Assembly (NCBI GenBank): GCA_002423075.1
Contig: DIUS01000150.1
Coordinates: 13,327 to 25,775 of the forward strand
DNA from: Microbacteriaceae bacterium UBA6152
Lineage (GTDB): Bacteria > Actinomycetota > Actinomycetes > Actinomycetales > Microbacteriaceae
Length of the DNA stretch: 12,449 nucleotides
Direction: 5' to 3'
Below are positions 1-8,182 of this stretch, one piece after another. The notes beneath the pieces were generated by a model. It saw nothing but the letters and a program-made list of their open reading frames with translations, did not search any database and had not been told where the DNA came from. Within the stretch, counting starts at the first letter, position 1; every line of letters begins with the position of its first letter. The translations under genes were made by a program, and so were the position numbers.

Positions 1-575
1 TTGGTGGCCATGCCCACCGCGATACCGACCGAGCCGTTGACGAGCAGGTTCGGGAATCGTGCGGGCAGGATGCTCGGCTCGCGCGTGCGACCGTCGTAGT
101 TGTCCTGGAAGTCGACGGTGTCTTCCTCGATGTCGCGCACCATCTCCATGGCGAGCGGGGCCATCTTCGTCTCGGTGTACCGAGGCGCGGCGGCGCCGTC
201 GTTGCCGGGAGACCCGAAGTTGCCCTGCCCGGCGGCGAGCGGGTAGCGCATCGACCACGGCTGCACGAGTCGCACGAGAGCGTCGTAGATGGCCGAGTCG
301 CCGTGCGGGTGGAACTGGCCCATGACATCGCCAACGACGCGCGAGCACTTCGAGTAGGCCTTGTCGGGGCGGTAGCCGCCGTCGAACATCGCGTAGATCA
401 CGCGGCGGTGCACGGGCTTGAGGCCGTCGCGCACGTCGGGCAGCGCGCGCCCGACGATGACGCTCATCGCGTAGTCGAGGTACGACCGCTGCATCTCGAG
501 CTGCAGGTCGACCTGGTTCACGCGACCGCCCGGACCGTAGTCGACCGGCTCGATGTCGCTGGTGTCGTCTGCCAT
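1..575 (-). CDS. gyrA: DNA gyrase subunit A, N-terminal part (cut by left edge)
   Basis: GyrA is the breakage-reunion subunit of the GyrA2GyrB2 complex, which introduces negative supercoils ahead of forks and polymerases. About 191 N-terminal residues are visible; the gene continues past base 1. The ATG at 573-575 gives MADDTSDIEPVDYG, followed by the family's EMQRSYLDYAMSVIVGRALPDVRDGLKPVHRR block. The quinolone-determining region reads HPHGDSAIYDALVR, with Ser94 and Asp98 at the positions of E. coli Ser83 and Asp87, so the usual resistance substitutions are absent. The catalytic tyrosine is Tyr133 in APRYTE. Upstream, a purine-rich GAAAGAAG serves as a weak ribosome binding site. The gene lies 61 bases after gyrB on the same strand and is probably co-transcribed with it. 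Identity is certain; only the C-terminal beta-pinwheel is out of view. Confidence 0.97.
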   Translation of the reverse strand, partial: MADDTSDIEPVDYGPGGRVNQVDLQLEMQRSYLDYAMSVIVGRALPDVRDGLKPVHRRVIYAMFDGGYRPDKAYSKCSRVVGDVMGQFHPHGDSAIYDALVRLVQPWSMRYPLAAGQGNFGSPGNDGAAAPRYTETKMAPLAMEMVRDIEEDTVDFQDNYDGRTREPSILPARFPNLLVNGSVGIAVGMAT

Positions 576-636
576 GGGAGCGCTTCTTTCGGTGGTGGTG
601 TGATCGGGGGCGTTCGCCGCGACTAGATGGCAGCCG

Positions 637-2619
<1,983 letters not shown>

Positions 2620-2695
2620 AGAACGTGGGCTCCCGCCGAGGTCGATCGTGGTGGCCGATCACGGGGGCCCGGATGGGGCTCCCAGCAGCGGGTCC

Positions 2696-2701
2696 ATCCT
2701 A
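2696..2701 (-). promoter_or_regulatory. candidate extended -10 promoter for gyrB(A)
   Basis: Read on the minus strand, TGG precedes the hexamer TAGGAT, which fits an extended -10 (TGN plus TANNNT). The predicted transcript start lies about 70 bases before the gyrB ATG. No good -35 is visible at 17 bases, which is tolerable for an extended -10. This is inference from pattern only. The rest of the 2620-2792 spacer holds only short weak inverted repeats. Confidence 0.35.
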
Positions 2702-2792
2702 CCAAGTTGCTGCCCACGAGAGCCGCCAGGCGGTGTCTCTGGGGAGATTTCGCGACGTGGTTGGAGTGATTTGTTTCTCGGGCTCGCGAGGC

Positions 2793-3308
2793 TCAACCGT
2801 AGGTGTCACGAGGTCCGCGGCCCGGCACCGAGCGCGCGCCCCGCTTCCAGCTCGGTGCGCCCGGCCCGATAAAGCGGATGCTCGACACCTGCGCCTCGGG
2901 ATACCGACGCAGAATCGTGGTGAGGATCTCCGCTCGCATGATGCGCAGCTGCGTCGCCCACGCGGTCGAGTCGCACTGCACTGTGAGAACTCCCTCGTCG
3001 ATGCCGGCGGGCTCGCAGTGCGCGGCAACATCGGCGCCCACGAGCTCGGGCCAGGAAGTAAGCAGCTCGCCACGCGCGAGCGGCGAGGTCCAGCCCAGTG
3101 ACCGGGTCATGCCCTCGAGCACGTCGCCAATACCCTCCGGATCGCGGCCGGCGCCGAAGGGAGTCGATGCCCCCGGTATCGTGATGGCCCGACGTCGAGC
3201 GTCGGACGAGCGCATCGACGGGTCGCCGAACACACGGCGCAGGCGGCGATAGACGGTGACGGCCTCGCTCTCGGGCGCCGTCTCAGAGTCATCGGGCGTC
3301 GTCGTCAT
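2793..3308 (-). CDS. dciA: DUF721 / DciA-family protein (predicted helicase-loading factor)
   Basis: A 171-aa protein of the DUF721 family, which includes DciA, the factor that helps load the replicative helicase DnaB in bacteria lacking DnaC or DnaI loaders. The first ~80 residues are polar and low in predicted structure. The DUF721 core follows, with SWPELVG (85-91), then GVLTVQCDSTAWATQLRIMRAEIL (about 106-129), which carries the family's hydrophobic strand and tryptophan. The tail is basic and glycine-rich (SWKRGARSVPGRGPRD). The ATG overlaps the recF stop as ATGA, implying translational coupling. Position after recF and before gyrB is the standard actinobacterial arrangement. Family assignment is strong; the DciA role is inferred from family knowledge and context. 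Confidence 0.85.
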   Translation of the reverse strand: MTTTPDDSETAPESEAVTVYRRLRRVFGDPSMRSSDARRRAITIPGASTPFGAGRDPEGIGDVLEGMTRSLGWTSPLARGELLTSWPELVGADVAAHCEPAGIDEGVLTVQCDSTAWATQLRIMRAEILTTILRRYPEAQVSSIRFIGPGAPSWKRGARSVPGRGPRDTYG

Positions 3309-4453
3309 TCGGCATCCCGCGGTTCGATGGTGCCGGCCGAGATGCCGATGCGCGTCGCCGCCAGACGCTCGGGCACGTCGGCGCCGACCGCGGCAGTGAT
3401 GAGCACCTGCTCGAATCCGCTGACGGCATCGGCGAGGCGCTCTCGACGTCCTTCATCAAGCTCGGCGAAGACATCGTCGAGGATCAGTACGGGGTCGCCC
3501 GCGACCGCCTCGGCGCGCAGCACGTCGGCGGAGGCCAGCTTCAGTGAGAGAGCGTACGACCAGCTCTCTCCGTGGCTGGCATATCCGCGCGCGGGCAGAT
3601 CGTTGAGTGTCAGCACGAGGTCATCGCGGTGTGGCCCGACGAGTGTGACGGCGCGGTCGATCTCGGCCCGTCGCAGCTGGGCCAAGCGGGAACGAAATTT
3701 ATCGGTGAGCAGCTCGGGGCTCTCGAGCTGTTCTACCGGCTCACCCTCGTTCTCTTCATCGAGGCTGAGTTTCAATGCCAGTCGGGTGACATGGTCGTCT
3801 CCCGCAACAGCGGAATAGGCGCGGGCGATGTGCGGCCGCAGCGCAGCGACCAGTTCGGCGCGCGCGACGATCAGTTCGGTACCCAGGCTCACGAGGCGTT
3901 CGTCCCAGACGTCGAGTGTCGACAGACTGTCAGGCGAGAGCCGCGACGCTCTCGCCGACTTGAGCAGCGAGTTGCGCTGTCGCACGACGCGATCGTAGTC
4001 GGCTATGACCCCCGCGAACCGAGGCGATCGCTGCACGACGAGGGTGTCGAGAAAAGAACGGCGCACACCGGGGTCGCCCCGCACGAGCGCGAGATCTTCG
4101 GGCGCGAAGATCACGCTCGCAAAATATCGCGGCAACTCGCGCATGCGAACCGGAGAGCGGTTGACCTGCGCGCGATTCGGCGACGAACGATTGAGTTCGA
4201 CGTCAATAACGAGCGCGCGGTCGTCGTGCTGCACGCGCAGGCGCACGGTCGCCGACTCGGCACCGAAGCGGATCAGCGCCTGGTCGGTGGAGACGCGGTG
4301 TGAGGCGGCACTGCCGGCATAGACCATTGCCTCGACGAGGTTCGTCTTGCCCTGCCCGTTGCGACCGACGAACAGGACGGCCCCCGGCGCGAGCGATACC
4401 TCGGCGCGCTCGTAATTGCGAAAATTGGTGAGCGCGAGGTGCGTGACGTGCAC
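3305..4453 (-). CDS. recF: DNA replication and repair protein RecF
   Basis: RecF (382 aa) is an SMC-like ABC ATPase that binds gapped DNA with RecR and helps load RecA at stalled forks. Visible motifs are Walker A GRNGQGKT (30-37), GPHRDD (273-278), the ABC signature in SHGESWSYALSLK (about 293-305) and Walker B PVLILDDVFAELD (321-333). The start is a GTG at 4451-4453 giving (V/M)HVTHLALTNFRNYE, which matches the family N-terminus. It lies five bases after the dnaN stop with no clear Shine-Dalgarno, so translation is probably coupled to dnaN. The stop overlaps the dciA start. All key residues are present. Confidence 0.97.
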   Translation of the reverse strand: MHVTHLALTNFRNYERAEVSLAPGAVLFVGRNGQGKTNLVEAMVYAGSAASHRVSTDQALIRFGAESATVRLRVQHDDRALVIDVELNRSSPNRAQVNRSPVRMRELPRYFASVIFAPEDLALVRGDPGVRRSFLDTLVVQRSPRFAGVIADYDRVVRQRNSLLKSARASRLSPDSLSTLDVWDERLVSLGTELIVARAELVAALRPHIARAYSAVAGDDHVTRLALKLSLDEENEGEPVEQLESPELLTDKFRSRLAQLRRAEIDRAVTLVGPHRDDLVLTLNDLPARGYASHGESWSYALSLKLASADVLRAEAVAGDPVLILDDVFAELDEGRRERLADAVSGFEQVLITAAVGADVPERLAATRIGISAGTIEPRDAE

Positions 4454-4458
4454 GCGCG

Positions 4459-5601
4459 TCAGCGCAGCAGCAGATTGGGCTGCAGCAGGTAACGATAGTT
4501 GTCGGTGCCCGGCTGGTCTTTCGACGACTGGCTCGTGATGAGCACCGGACCAGGCTTGTTCGGGTTGTCGGTCTTCGTGAACGAGATGCGCACGAACTCG
4601 CTGTGCACCGCCGAGAGGCCGTCGATCAAGAACTGGGGCTTGAGCGACACTGTAGTGTCACCACCGGTGAGGTGCGCGTCGATCGTCTCGGAGGCCTGAG
4701 CGTTCTCAGATCCGATGGCTTCGAGCGTCAGGCCATCGTCAGAGAAGCTATAGCGCAGGGCGGCGTCGCGCTCCAGCACGAGCTGCACGCGGCGGGTGGC
4801 CTCGATGAGCTCAGCTGTGTTCATGACGGCGTAGTTGTCGACCGTCTCGGGGAAAAGACGCTTCACCGGAGGGAAGTTGCCCTTGATGAGCAACGACGTC
4901 ACGGTCTTCTGATCGGCGGAGAACGCGATGAGTTCGCGATCGCCGCCGCTGACGATCGTGACCGTCACGGTCGATGCGTGGGCGAAGATCTTGCCGATCT
5001 CTGACAGCGTGCGCGACGGTACCAGTGCCGTCACGCCTTCGGCGACAGCAGAGCTCTCCCAGTCGATCTCGCGCACGGCAACGCGATAGCGGTCGGTGGC
5101 CACGAGCGACAGCCGGTTGTCGGCGATCTCGAGCTGCACGCCCGTGATGACCGGCGTGACATCGTCGCGAGATGCAGCGACCGAGACCTGCCCGACCGCG
5201 TCGGCGAACGCCTCTCCCGGCAGAACTCCGCTGGTGCCGTCCACGATAGGCAGGCTGGGGTACTCCTCGACGGGCATGCTCGACAACGTGAACCGTGCGG
5301 AGCCGCAGCGCACGGCGATCTTGCCCTCGTCGGTCGAGAACTCAACGGGTGCATTCGGAAGGCGCGAGGCGATCTCGGCGAGTAGGCGGCCCGACACGAG
5401 CACCGTGCCCTCTTCTGTGACGTCGGCGATGATAGAGGTCTGGGCGGAGACCTCGTAGTCGAATGACGAGAGCGTGACCGTCGAGCCTTCGGCACGGAGC
5501 AGCACACCGCTGAGGATGGGCAGAGTGGTGCGCTGCGGAAGAAGCTTCACGGCGAATGACACGCCTTCGCTGAAGACATCGCGATTGACCTGGAACTTCA
5601 C
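4459..5601 (-). CDS. dnaN: DNA polymerase III beta subunit (sliding clamp)
   Basis: DnaN is the ring-shaped processivity clamp for DNA polymerase III and a docking platform for repair proteins. I chose the GTG at 5599-5601 (380 aa, (V/M)KFQVNRDVFSEGVSFAVK), because the family begins here and GAGGGAG lies six bases upstream. The frame stays open to 5649, but those 16 extra residues are not family-like and run into the origin. The three repeated clamp folds are recognisable, e.g. LPILSGVLL, SSMPVEEYPSLP and GNFPPVKRLFPE. The C-terminus reads NYRYLLQPNLLLR rather than the common MPMRL-like ending. recF follows after five bases. The gene reads away from oriC, leading with the leftward fork. Confidence 0.97.
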   Translation of the reverse strand: MKFQVNRDVFSEGVSFAVKLLPQRTTLPILSGVLLRAEGSTVTLSSFDYEVSAQTSIIADVTEEGTVLVSGRLLAEIASRLPNAPVEFSTDEGKIAVRCGSARFTLSSMPVEEYPSLPIVDGTSGVLPGEAFADAVGQVSVAASRDDVTPVITGVQLEIADNRLSLVATDRYRVAVREIDWESSAVAEGVTALVPSRTLSEIGKIFAHASTVTVTIVSGGDRELIAFSADQKTVTSLLIKGNFPPVKRLFPETVDNYAVMNTAELIEATRRVQLVLERDAALRYSFSDDGLTLEAIGSENAQASETIDAHLTGGDTTVSLKPQFLIDGLSAVHSEFVRISFTKTDNPNKPGPVLITSQSSKDQPGTDNYRYLLQPNLLLR

Positions 5602-5683
5602 GCGGCTCCCTCTCGGTCGAACCTCACCCGTGGGCCCGGGGCCTTCCATACTGGCACAGCCCGTGCTGATGGGGGTGCCGGGC

Positions 5684-5696
5684 TTCGAGACTCGAA
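5684..5696. repeat. 13-base perfect palindrome in oriC
   Basis: TTCGAG-A-CTCGAA is a perfect inverted repeat with a one-base centre. It sits at the left end of oriC, four bases from a degenerate DnaA box and inside the likely dnaN leader or promoter region. It could be a binding site for a regulator or origin protein; nothing in the sequence names the protein. Confidence 0.5.
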
Positions 5697-5699
5697 AAG

Positions 5700-5708
5700 T
5701 TATCCCTC
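5700..5708 (+). promoter_or_regulatory. degenerate DnaA box
   Basis: TTATCCCTC matches TTATCCACA at seven of nine positions. It lies beside the palindrome and the AT/purine-rich segment. Its weak match makes it a low-affinity candidate only. Confidence 0.4.
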
Positions 5709-5758
5709 ATCGCTCATGAAAGAAAGAAGAGAACACCATCATTAACCCCTGTTCACAG

Positions 5759-5767
5759 TGTGGATAA
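5759..5767 (-). promoter_or_regulatory. perfect DnaA box
   Basis: TGTGGATAA on the plus strand is an exact reverse complement of TTATCCACA. It borders the right side of the AT-rich segment, a sensible place for a high-affinity anchor box. Confidence 0.85.
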
Positions 5768-5774
5768 CGTCGCA

Positions 5775-5783
5775 TCGTCCACC
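5775..5783 (+). promoter_or_regulatory. degenerate DnaA box
   Basis: TCGTCCACC matches the actinobacterial form TTGTCCACA at seven of nine positions. It is eight bases from the perfect box at 5759-5767 and in opposite orientation. Confidence 0.35.
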
Positions 5784-5905
5784 TATTTAGCGGGAACTAC
5801 AACGGTGCAAGATGTGCACGACCGGGGGAGAACGCACGTGGTGCGCGGGGGATCTTCCCTCGCGGCTCGACCGACTTTCACATTAATCGACGAGTTGTGC
5901 CACAG

Positions 5906-5914
5906 TCATCCCCA
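5906..5914 (+). promoter_or_regulatory. degenerate DnaA box
   Basis: TCATCCCCA matches TTATCCACA at seven of nine positions. It lies 14 bases from, and in the same orientation as, the perfect box at 5928-5936. Confidence 0.35.
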
Positions 5915-5927
5915 TGCTGGCACGAAG

Positions 5928-5936
5928 TTATCCACA
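5928..5936 (+). promoter_or_regulatory. perfect DnaA box
   Basis: Exact TTATCCACA on the plus strand, 63 bases beyond the end of dnaA. It faces the other perfect box (5759-5767) across about 160 bases that hold the weaker boxes. Confidence 0.85.
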
Positions 5937-5999
5937 GGCTTTCCCCAGTGTGCGAAACGCGCAGTGAAACTGGATGTTGACTGCGTTGGGCGACAAAGA

Positions 6000-7412
6000 T
6001 CAGTTGTAGCGGTGGTTCTGCTTGATGCGACTGGTGAGCTCGGTCACCTGGTTGTAGATCGAGCGGCGCTCTTTCATGAGGTCGCTGATCTTCTTGTTCG
6101 CGTACATCACGGTGGTGTGATCGCGGTTGCCGAACAACTGCCCGATCTTGGGCAGAGACAAGTTGGTGAGCTCTCGGCAGAGGTACATGGCGATCTGCCG
6201 AGCCGTCGCCACTGCTTGCGACCGCGACGATCCGTAAAGGTCATCGACCGTCAGTTTGAAGTAGGCGGCGGTGTGATTGATGATGTCGACCGGTGCGATG
6301 ACATTGTCTTCATCGAGGGTGATGAGGTCTTTCAGCACTGTCTGCACGAGCTGCATGTCGACCGGGGTGCGGTTGAGGTTGGCGAACGCTGTTACCCGAA
6401 TGAGCGTGCCCTCGAGCTCGCGAATGTTGCTCGACACCTTAGACGCGATGTACTCGAGCACGTCGTCGCGAACCTGTAGCTTGTCGTTCTGCGCTTTCTT
6501 ACGCAGGATCGCGATGCGCGTCTCGAGATCGGGAGCCTGCACGTCGGTGATGAGGCCCCACTCGAAGCGGCTGCGCATGCGGTCTTCGAAGCCTGTGAGG
6601 TGTTTCGGCGGCAAGTCGCTCGTAATGACCACTTGCTTGTTGTGATCATGCAGCGTGTTGAAGGTGTGGAAGAACGCCTCCTGCGTCGAGTCTTTGCCCT
6701 GGAGGAACTGGATGTCGTCGATGAGCAGGATGTCGATCTCGCGATAGCGCGACTGGAAGAGGCTGGCGCGGTTGTTGGCGATCGAGTTGATGAAGTCGTT
6801 GGTGAACTCCTCGCTCGACACGTAGCGCACACGGATGCCCGGGTACAGGCTCTCGGCATAGTGGCCGATGGCGTGCAGCAGGTGGGTCTTACCCAGCCCG
6901 GATTCGCCGTAGACGAAGAGCGGGTTGTAGGCCTTCGCGGGAGCCTCGGCGACGGCGACCGCCGCGGCATGGGCGAACCGGTTGGAGCCTCCGATGACGA
7001 AGTTATCGAAGCTGTACTTGTCGTTGAGTCGGCTGTCGCCTCGCCGGCCGGAGGCTTCTGCCGTCGCGGGCGGCACTGACTGCTCGATGTACGAGGGGCT
7101 CGCTTCGAGCGGCTCCGAACGCCTCTCGAGGTCTTCGTGCTGGATCTCGGGGTTGACGACGATGGCGAAGCTCGAGACCGTCTCGCCGGCAGCAGAGGTG
7201 AGAGCACTGAGCAGAGGAAGACGGATGCGCTGCTCGAGCATGCCGCGGGTCAGTTCGTTCGGCACTTCGAGATACAGGGTGCCGGCCATGACGCCGCGCG
7301 GCTCGACGAGATTGATGAAGCCGTGCAGTTGAGGGGTGATGCGCTCGTCGGCGGTGAGCACCGCCTTCACCGACTCCCACAGCTCGAGGGGGGATTCGGC
7401 GTCGTCCGACAT
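6000..7412 (-). CDS. dnaA: chromosomal replication initiator DnaA
   Basis: DnaA is the AAA+ ATPase that binds DnaA boxes, melts oriC and recruits the helicase (470 aa). Domain I occupies about 1-85 and a short linker domain II about 90-130. AAA+ domain III has Walker A GESGLGKT (169-176), Walker B ILLIDDIQ (228-235) and a RMRSRFEWG box near 278-286. DNA-binding domain IV ends with the signature GNRDHTTVMYANKKI (428-442). The ATG at 7410-7412 is preceded by AAGGAG with a seven-base spacer, the best ribosome binding site on this strand. The linker is short compared with the very long one in Streptomyces. The gene points left toward oriC, so the rightward fork meets it head-on if initiation occurs at 5602-5999. 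DnaA boxes in its leader suggest autoregulation. Confidence 0.98.
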   Translation of the reverse strand: MSDDAESPLELWESVKAVLTADERITPQLHGFINLVEPRGVMAGTLYLEVPNELTRGMLEQRIRLPLLSALTSAAGETVSSFAIVVNPEIQHEDLERRSEPLEASPSYIEQSVPPATAEASGRRGDSRLNDKYSFDNFVIGGSNRFAHAAAVAVAEAPAKAYNPLFVYGESGLGKTHLLHAIGHYAESLYPGIRVRYVSSEEFTNDFINSIANNRASLFQSRYREIDILLIDDIQFLQGKDSTQEAFFHTFNTLHDHNKQVVITSDLPPKHLTGFEDRMRSRFEWGLITDVQAPDLETRIAILRKKAQNDKLQVRDDVLEYIASKVSSNIRELEGTLIRVTAFANLNRTPVDMQLVQTVLKDLITLDEDNVIAPVDIINHTAAYFKLTVDDLYGSSRSQAVATARQIAMYLCRELTNLSLPKIGQLFGNRDHTTVMYANKKISDLMKERRSIYNQVTELTSRIKQNHRYN

Positions 7413-7419
7413 CGCGGAA

Positions 7420-7425
7420 CTCCTT
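7420..7425 (-). promoter_or_regulatory. ribosome binding site of dnaA
   Basis: The minus strand reads AAGGAG seven bases before the dnaA ATG. This fixes the start. Confidence 0.8.
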
Positions 7426-7435
7426 GGGATGAGTC

Positions 7436-7444
7436 AGTGGATAA
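7436..7444 (-). promoter_or_regulatory. near-perfect DnaA box in the dnaA leader
   Basis: AGTGGATAA on the plus strand differs from TGTGGATAA only at the first base. It pairs with the box at 7448-7456 exactly 12 bases away in the same orientation, and lies just upstream of the dnaA ribosome binding site. Confidence 0.6.
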
Positions 7445-7447
7445 CCA

Positions 7448-7456
7448 GGTGGATAA
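7448..7456 (-). promoter_or_regulatory. near-perfect DnaA box in the dnaA leader
   Basis: GGTGGATAA differs from TGTGGATAA only at the first base. With its neighbour at 7436-7444 it forms a tandem pair spaced by 12 bases, close to one helical turn. Confidence 0.6.
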
Positions 7457-7500
7457 GTCTGTGGGCATCGCGCACGGCGGGGCGCGGAGGCCGTGCGCCT

Positions 7501-7506
7501 ACTGTA
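7501..7506 (-). promoter_or_regulatory. candidate -10 element of the dnaA promoter
   Basis: The minus strand reads TACAGT, fitting the actinobacterial TANNNT pattern. It would give a leader of about 80 bases containing the two tandem DnaA boxes. The only -35-like hexamer, TTGGTA, is 19 bases away, so support is modest. Confidence 0.3.
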
Positions 7507-7547
7507 GTTCGACACGGCGCGTCGTTACCAACGATGCAGCGGGCAGG

Positions 7548-7556
7548 TGTGGATAA
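7548..7556 (-). promoter_or_regulatory. perfect DnaA box between dnaA and rpmH
   Basis: TGTGGATAA is an exact DnaA box (reverse orientation). It lies about 40 bases upstream of the candidate dnaA -10 and just left of the rpmH promoter, so DnaA bound here could affect both divergent transcripts. Confidence 0.8.
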
Positions 7557-7577
7557 TGCGGTCGCAAATGACGCAGT

Positions 7578-7606
7578 TTGACCGGCACCGGGTCGGGACC
7601 TATTGT
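7578..7606 (+). promoter_or_regulatory. predicted sigma-A promoter of the rpmH cluster
   Basis: TTGACC (7578-7583) and TATTGT (7601-7606) are separated by exactly 17 bases, a good housekeeping promoter. Transcription would start near 7613, giving a leader of about 80 bases before rpmH. A second TTGACT at 7614-7619 has no -10 at a normal distance. Confidence 0.6.
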
Positions 7607-7682
7607 TAACCGGTTGACTTCTGTCTGACGCCGACTCACGGCATTTAGACATTCTCGTTCCATCGTCGCTGGCCTCCGGGCC

Positions 7683-7688
7683 GAGGAG
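7683..7688 (+). promoter_or_regulatory. ribosome binding site of rpmH
   Basis: GAGGAG lies six bases before the rpmH ATG, as expected for a highly expressed ribosomal protein gene. Confidence 0.75.
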
Positions 7689-7694
7689 ATAGCC

Positions 7695-7832
7695 ATGACC
7701 AAGCGCACCTTCCAACCGAACAACCGCCGTCGGGCGAAGGTTCACGGCTTTCGTCTGCGCATGCGCACGCGTGCGGGTCGCTCGATCCTGGCCGCACGTC
7801 GCCGCAAGGGTCGCACCGAACTCTCGGCCTGA
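7695..7832 (+). CDS. rpmH: 50S ribosomal protein L34
   Basis: A 45-residue, highly basic protein: MTKRTFQPNNRRRAKVHGFR at the start, then the L34 pattern LRMRTRAGRSILAARRRKGR and the tail TELSA. L34 is a small component of the large ribosomal subunit. Length and motif match the family exactly. A strong GAGGAG ribosome binding site and a 17-base-spaced promoter lie upstream. rnpA follows after eight bases. The gene is divergent from dnaA across 282 bases, the usual origin-region arrangement. Confidence 0.97.
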   Translation: MTKRTFQPNNRRRAKVHGFRLRMRTRAGRSILAARRRKGRTELSA

Positions 7833-7840
7833 GCACCACG

Positions 7841-8182
7841 GTGCTCCCGCGAGCACACCGGATCTCCCGGGGCGCTGAGATTGTCATGACCGTGCGTCGG
7901 GGCAAGCGCACCGTGACGCCTTACGCAGTGGTTCATCGCATCGCGAACAGTAGCGAGGCCCCTGCGCGATTTGGCGTCGTCGTCTCGAAGAAGGTCGGCG
8001 GTGCTGTTGTGCGCAATCGCCTGCGCCGCCGCATCCAATCGATTTGCGCGGACCAGCTGTCGATCGTTCCGCAGGGCGACCTCATCGTCGTGCGGGCACT
8101 CCCCGGCTCGTCTGAGGTCGGGTGGGATACTCTGCGCTCAGAGATCGGCGACGGATTGCGACAGGCGGTGGTGGCACGGTGA
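7841..8182 (+). CDS. rnpA: ribonuclease P protein component
   Basis: The protein subunit of RNase P (113 aa) binds the catalytic RNA and helps remove 5' leaders from tRNA precursors. The GTG at 7841 gives (V/M)LPRAHRISRGAEI, typical of the family N-terminus. The core FGVVVSKKVGGAVVRNRLRRRIQSI (about 44-68) contains the RNR RNA-binding motif. The protein is strongly basic. No Shine-Dalgarno is evident, so translation probably couples to rpmH, whose stop is eight bases away. The stop overlaps the yidD start as GTGA. The RNase P RNA gene itself is not in this window. Confidence 0.95.
   Translation: MLPRAHRISRGAEIVMTVRRGKRTVTPYAVVHRIANSSEAPARFGVVVSKKVGGAVVRNRLRRRIQSICADQLSIVPQGDLIVVRALPGSSEVGWDTLRSEIGDGLRQAVVAR

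Larger units (their letters stand above)
5602..5999. other. oriC: oriC candidate: dnaN-dnaA intergenic region with DnaA boxes
   Basis: This 398-base stretch carries no gene. It contains two perfect TTATCCACA-type DnaA boxes in opposite orientation (5759-5767 and 5928-5936) and several boxes with two mismatches (5700-5708, 5775-5783, 5906-5914). A 13-base palindrome lies at 5684-5696. A locally AT- and purine-rich segment at about 5694-5750 could be the unwinding element. Actinobacterial origins normally lie between dnaA and dnaN, so the location is as expected. The number of perfect boxes is small, as in some actinobacteria with poorly conserved boxes. The dnaN leader and promoter must lie in its left end, but I see no convincing -10/-35 pair. 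Confidence 0.85.

Noticed and set aside
2723..2733. CCGCC-A-GGCGG palindrome upstream of gyrB, considered as a dciA terminator
   Set aside because: The hairpin would have only four pairs with a three-base loop and no T-run, so it is not a convincing terminator.
5602..5649. Upstream extension of dnaN (MEGPGPTGEVRPRGSR)
   Set aside because: The GTG at 5599-5601 has a GAGGGAG site at proper distance and matches the family N-terminus; the extension does not.
5760..6479. Plus-strand open frame crossing oriC and the end of dnaA
   Set aside because: It runs through DnaA boxes and then antisense to the DnaA domain IV coding region; no recognisable protein.
8122..8178. Upstream ATG extension of yidD inside rnpA
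   Set aside because: The extra 19 residues are frame-shifted rnpA sequence; the GTGA overlap at 8179 gives a normal family N-terminus.
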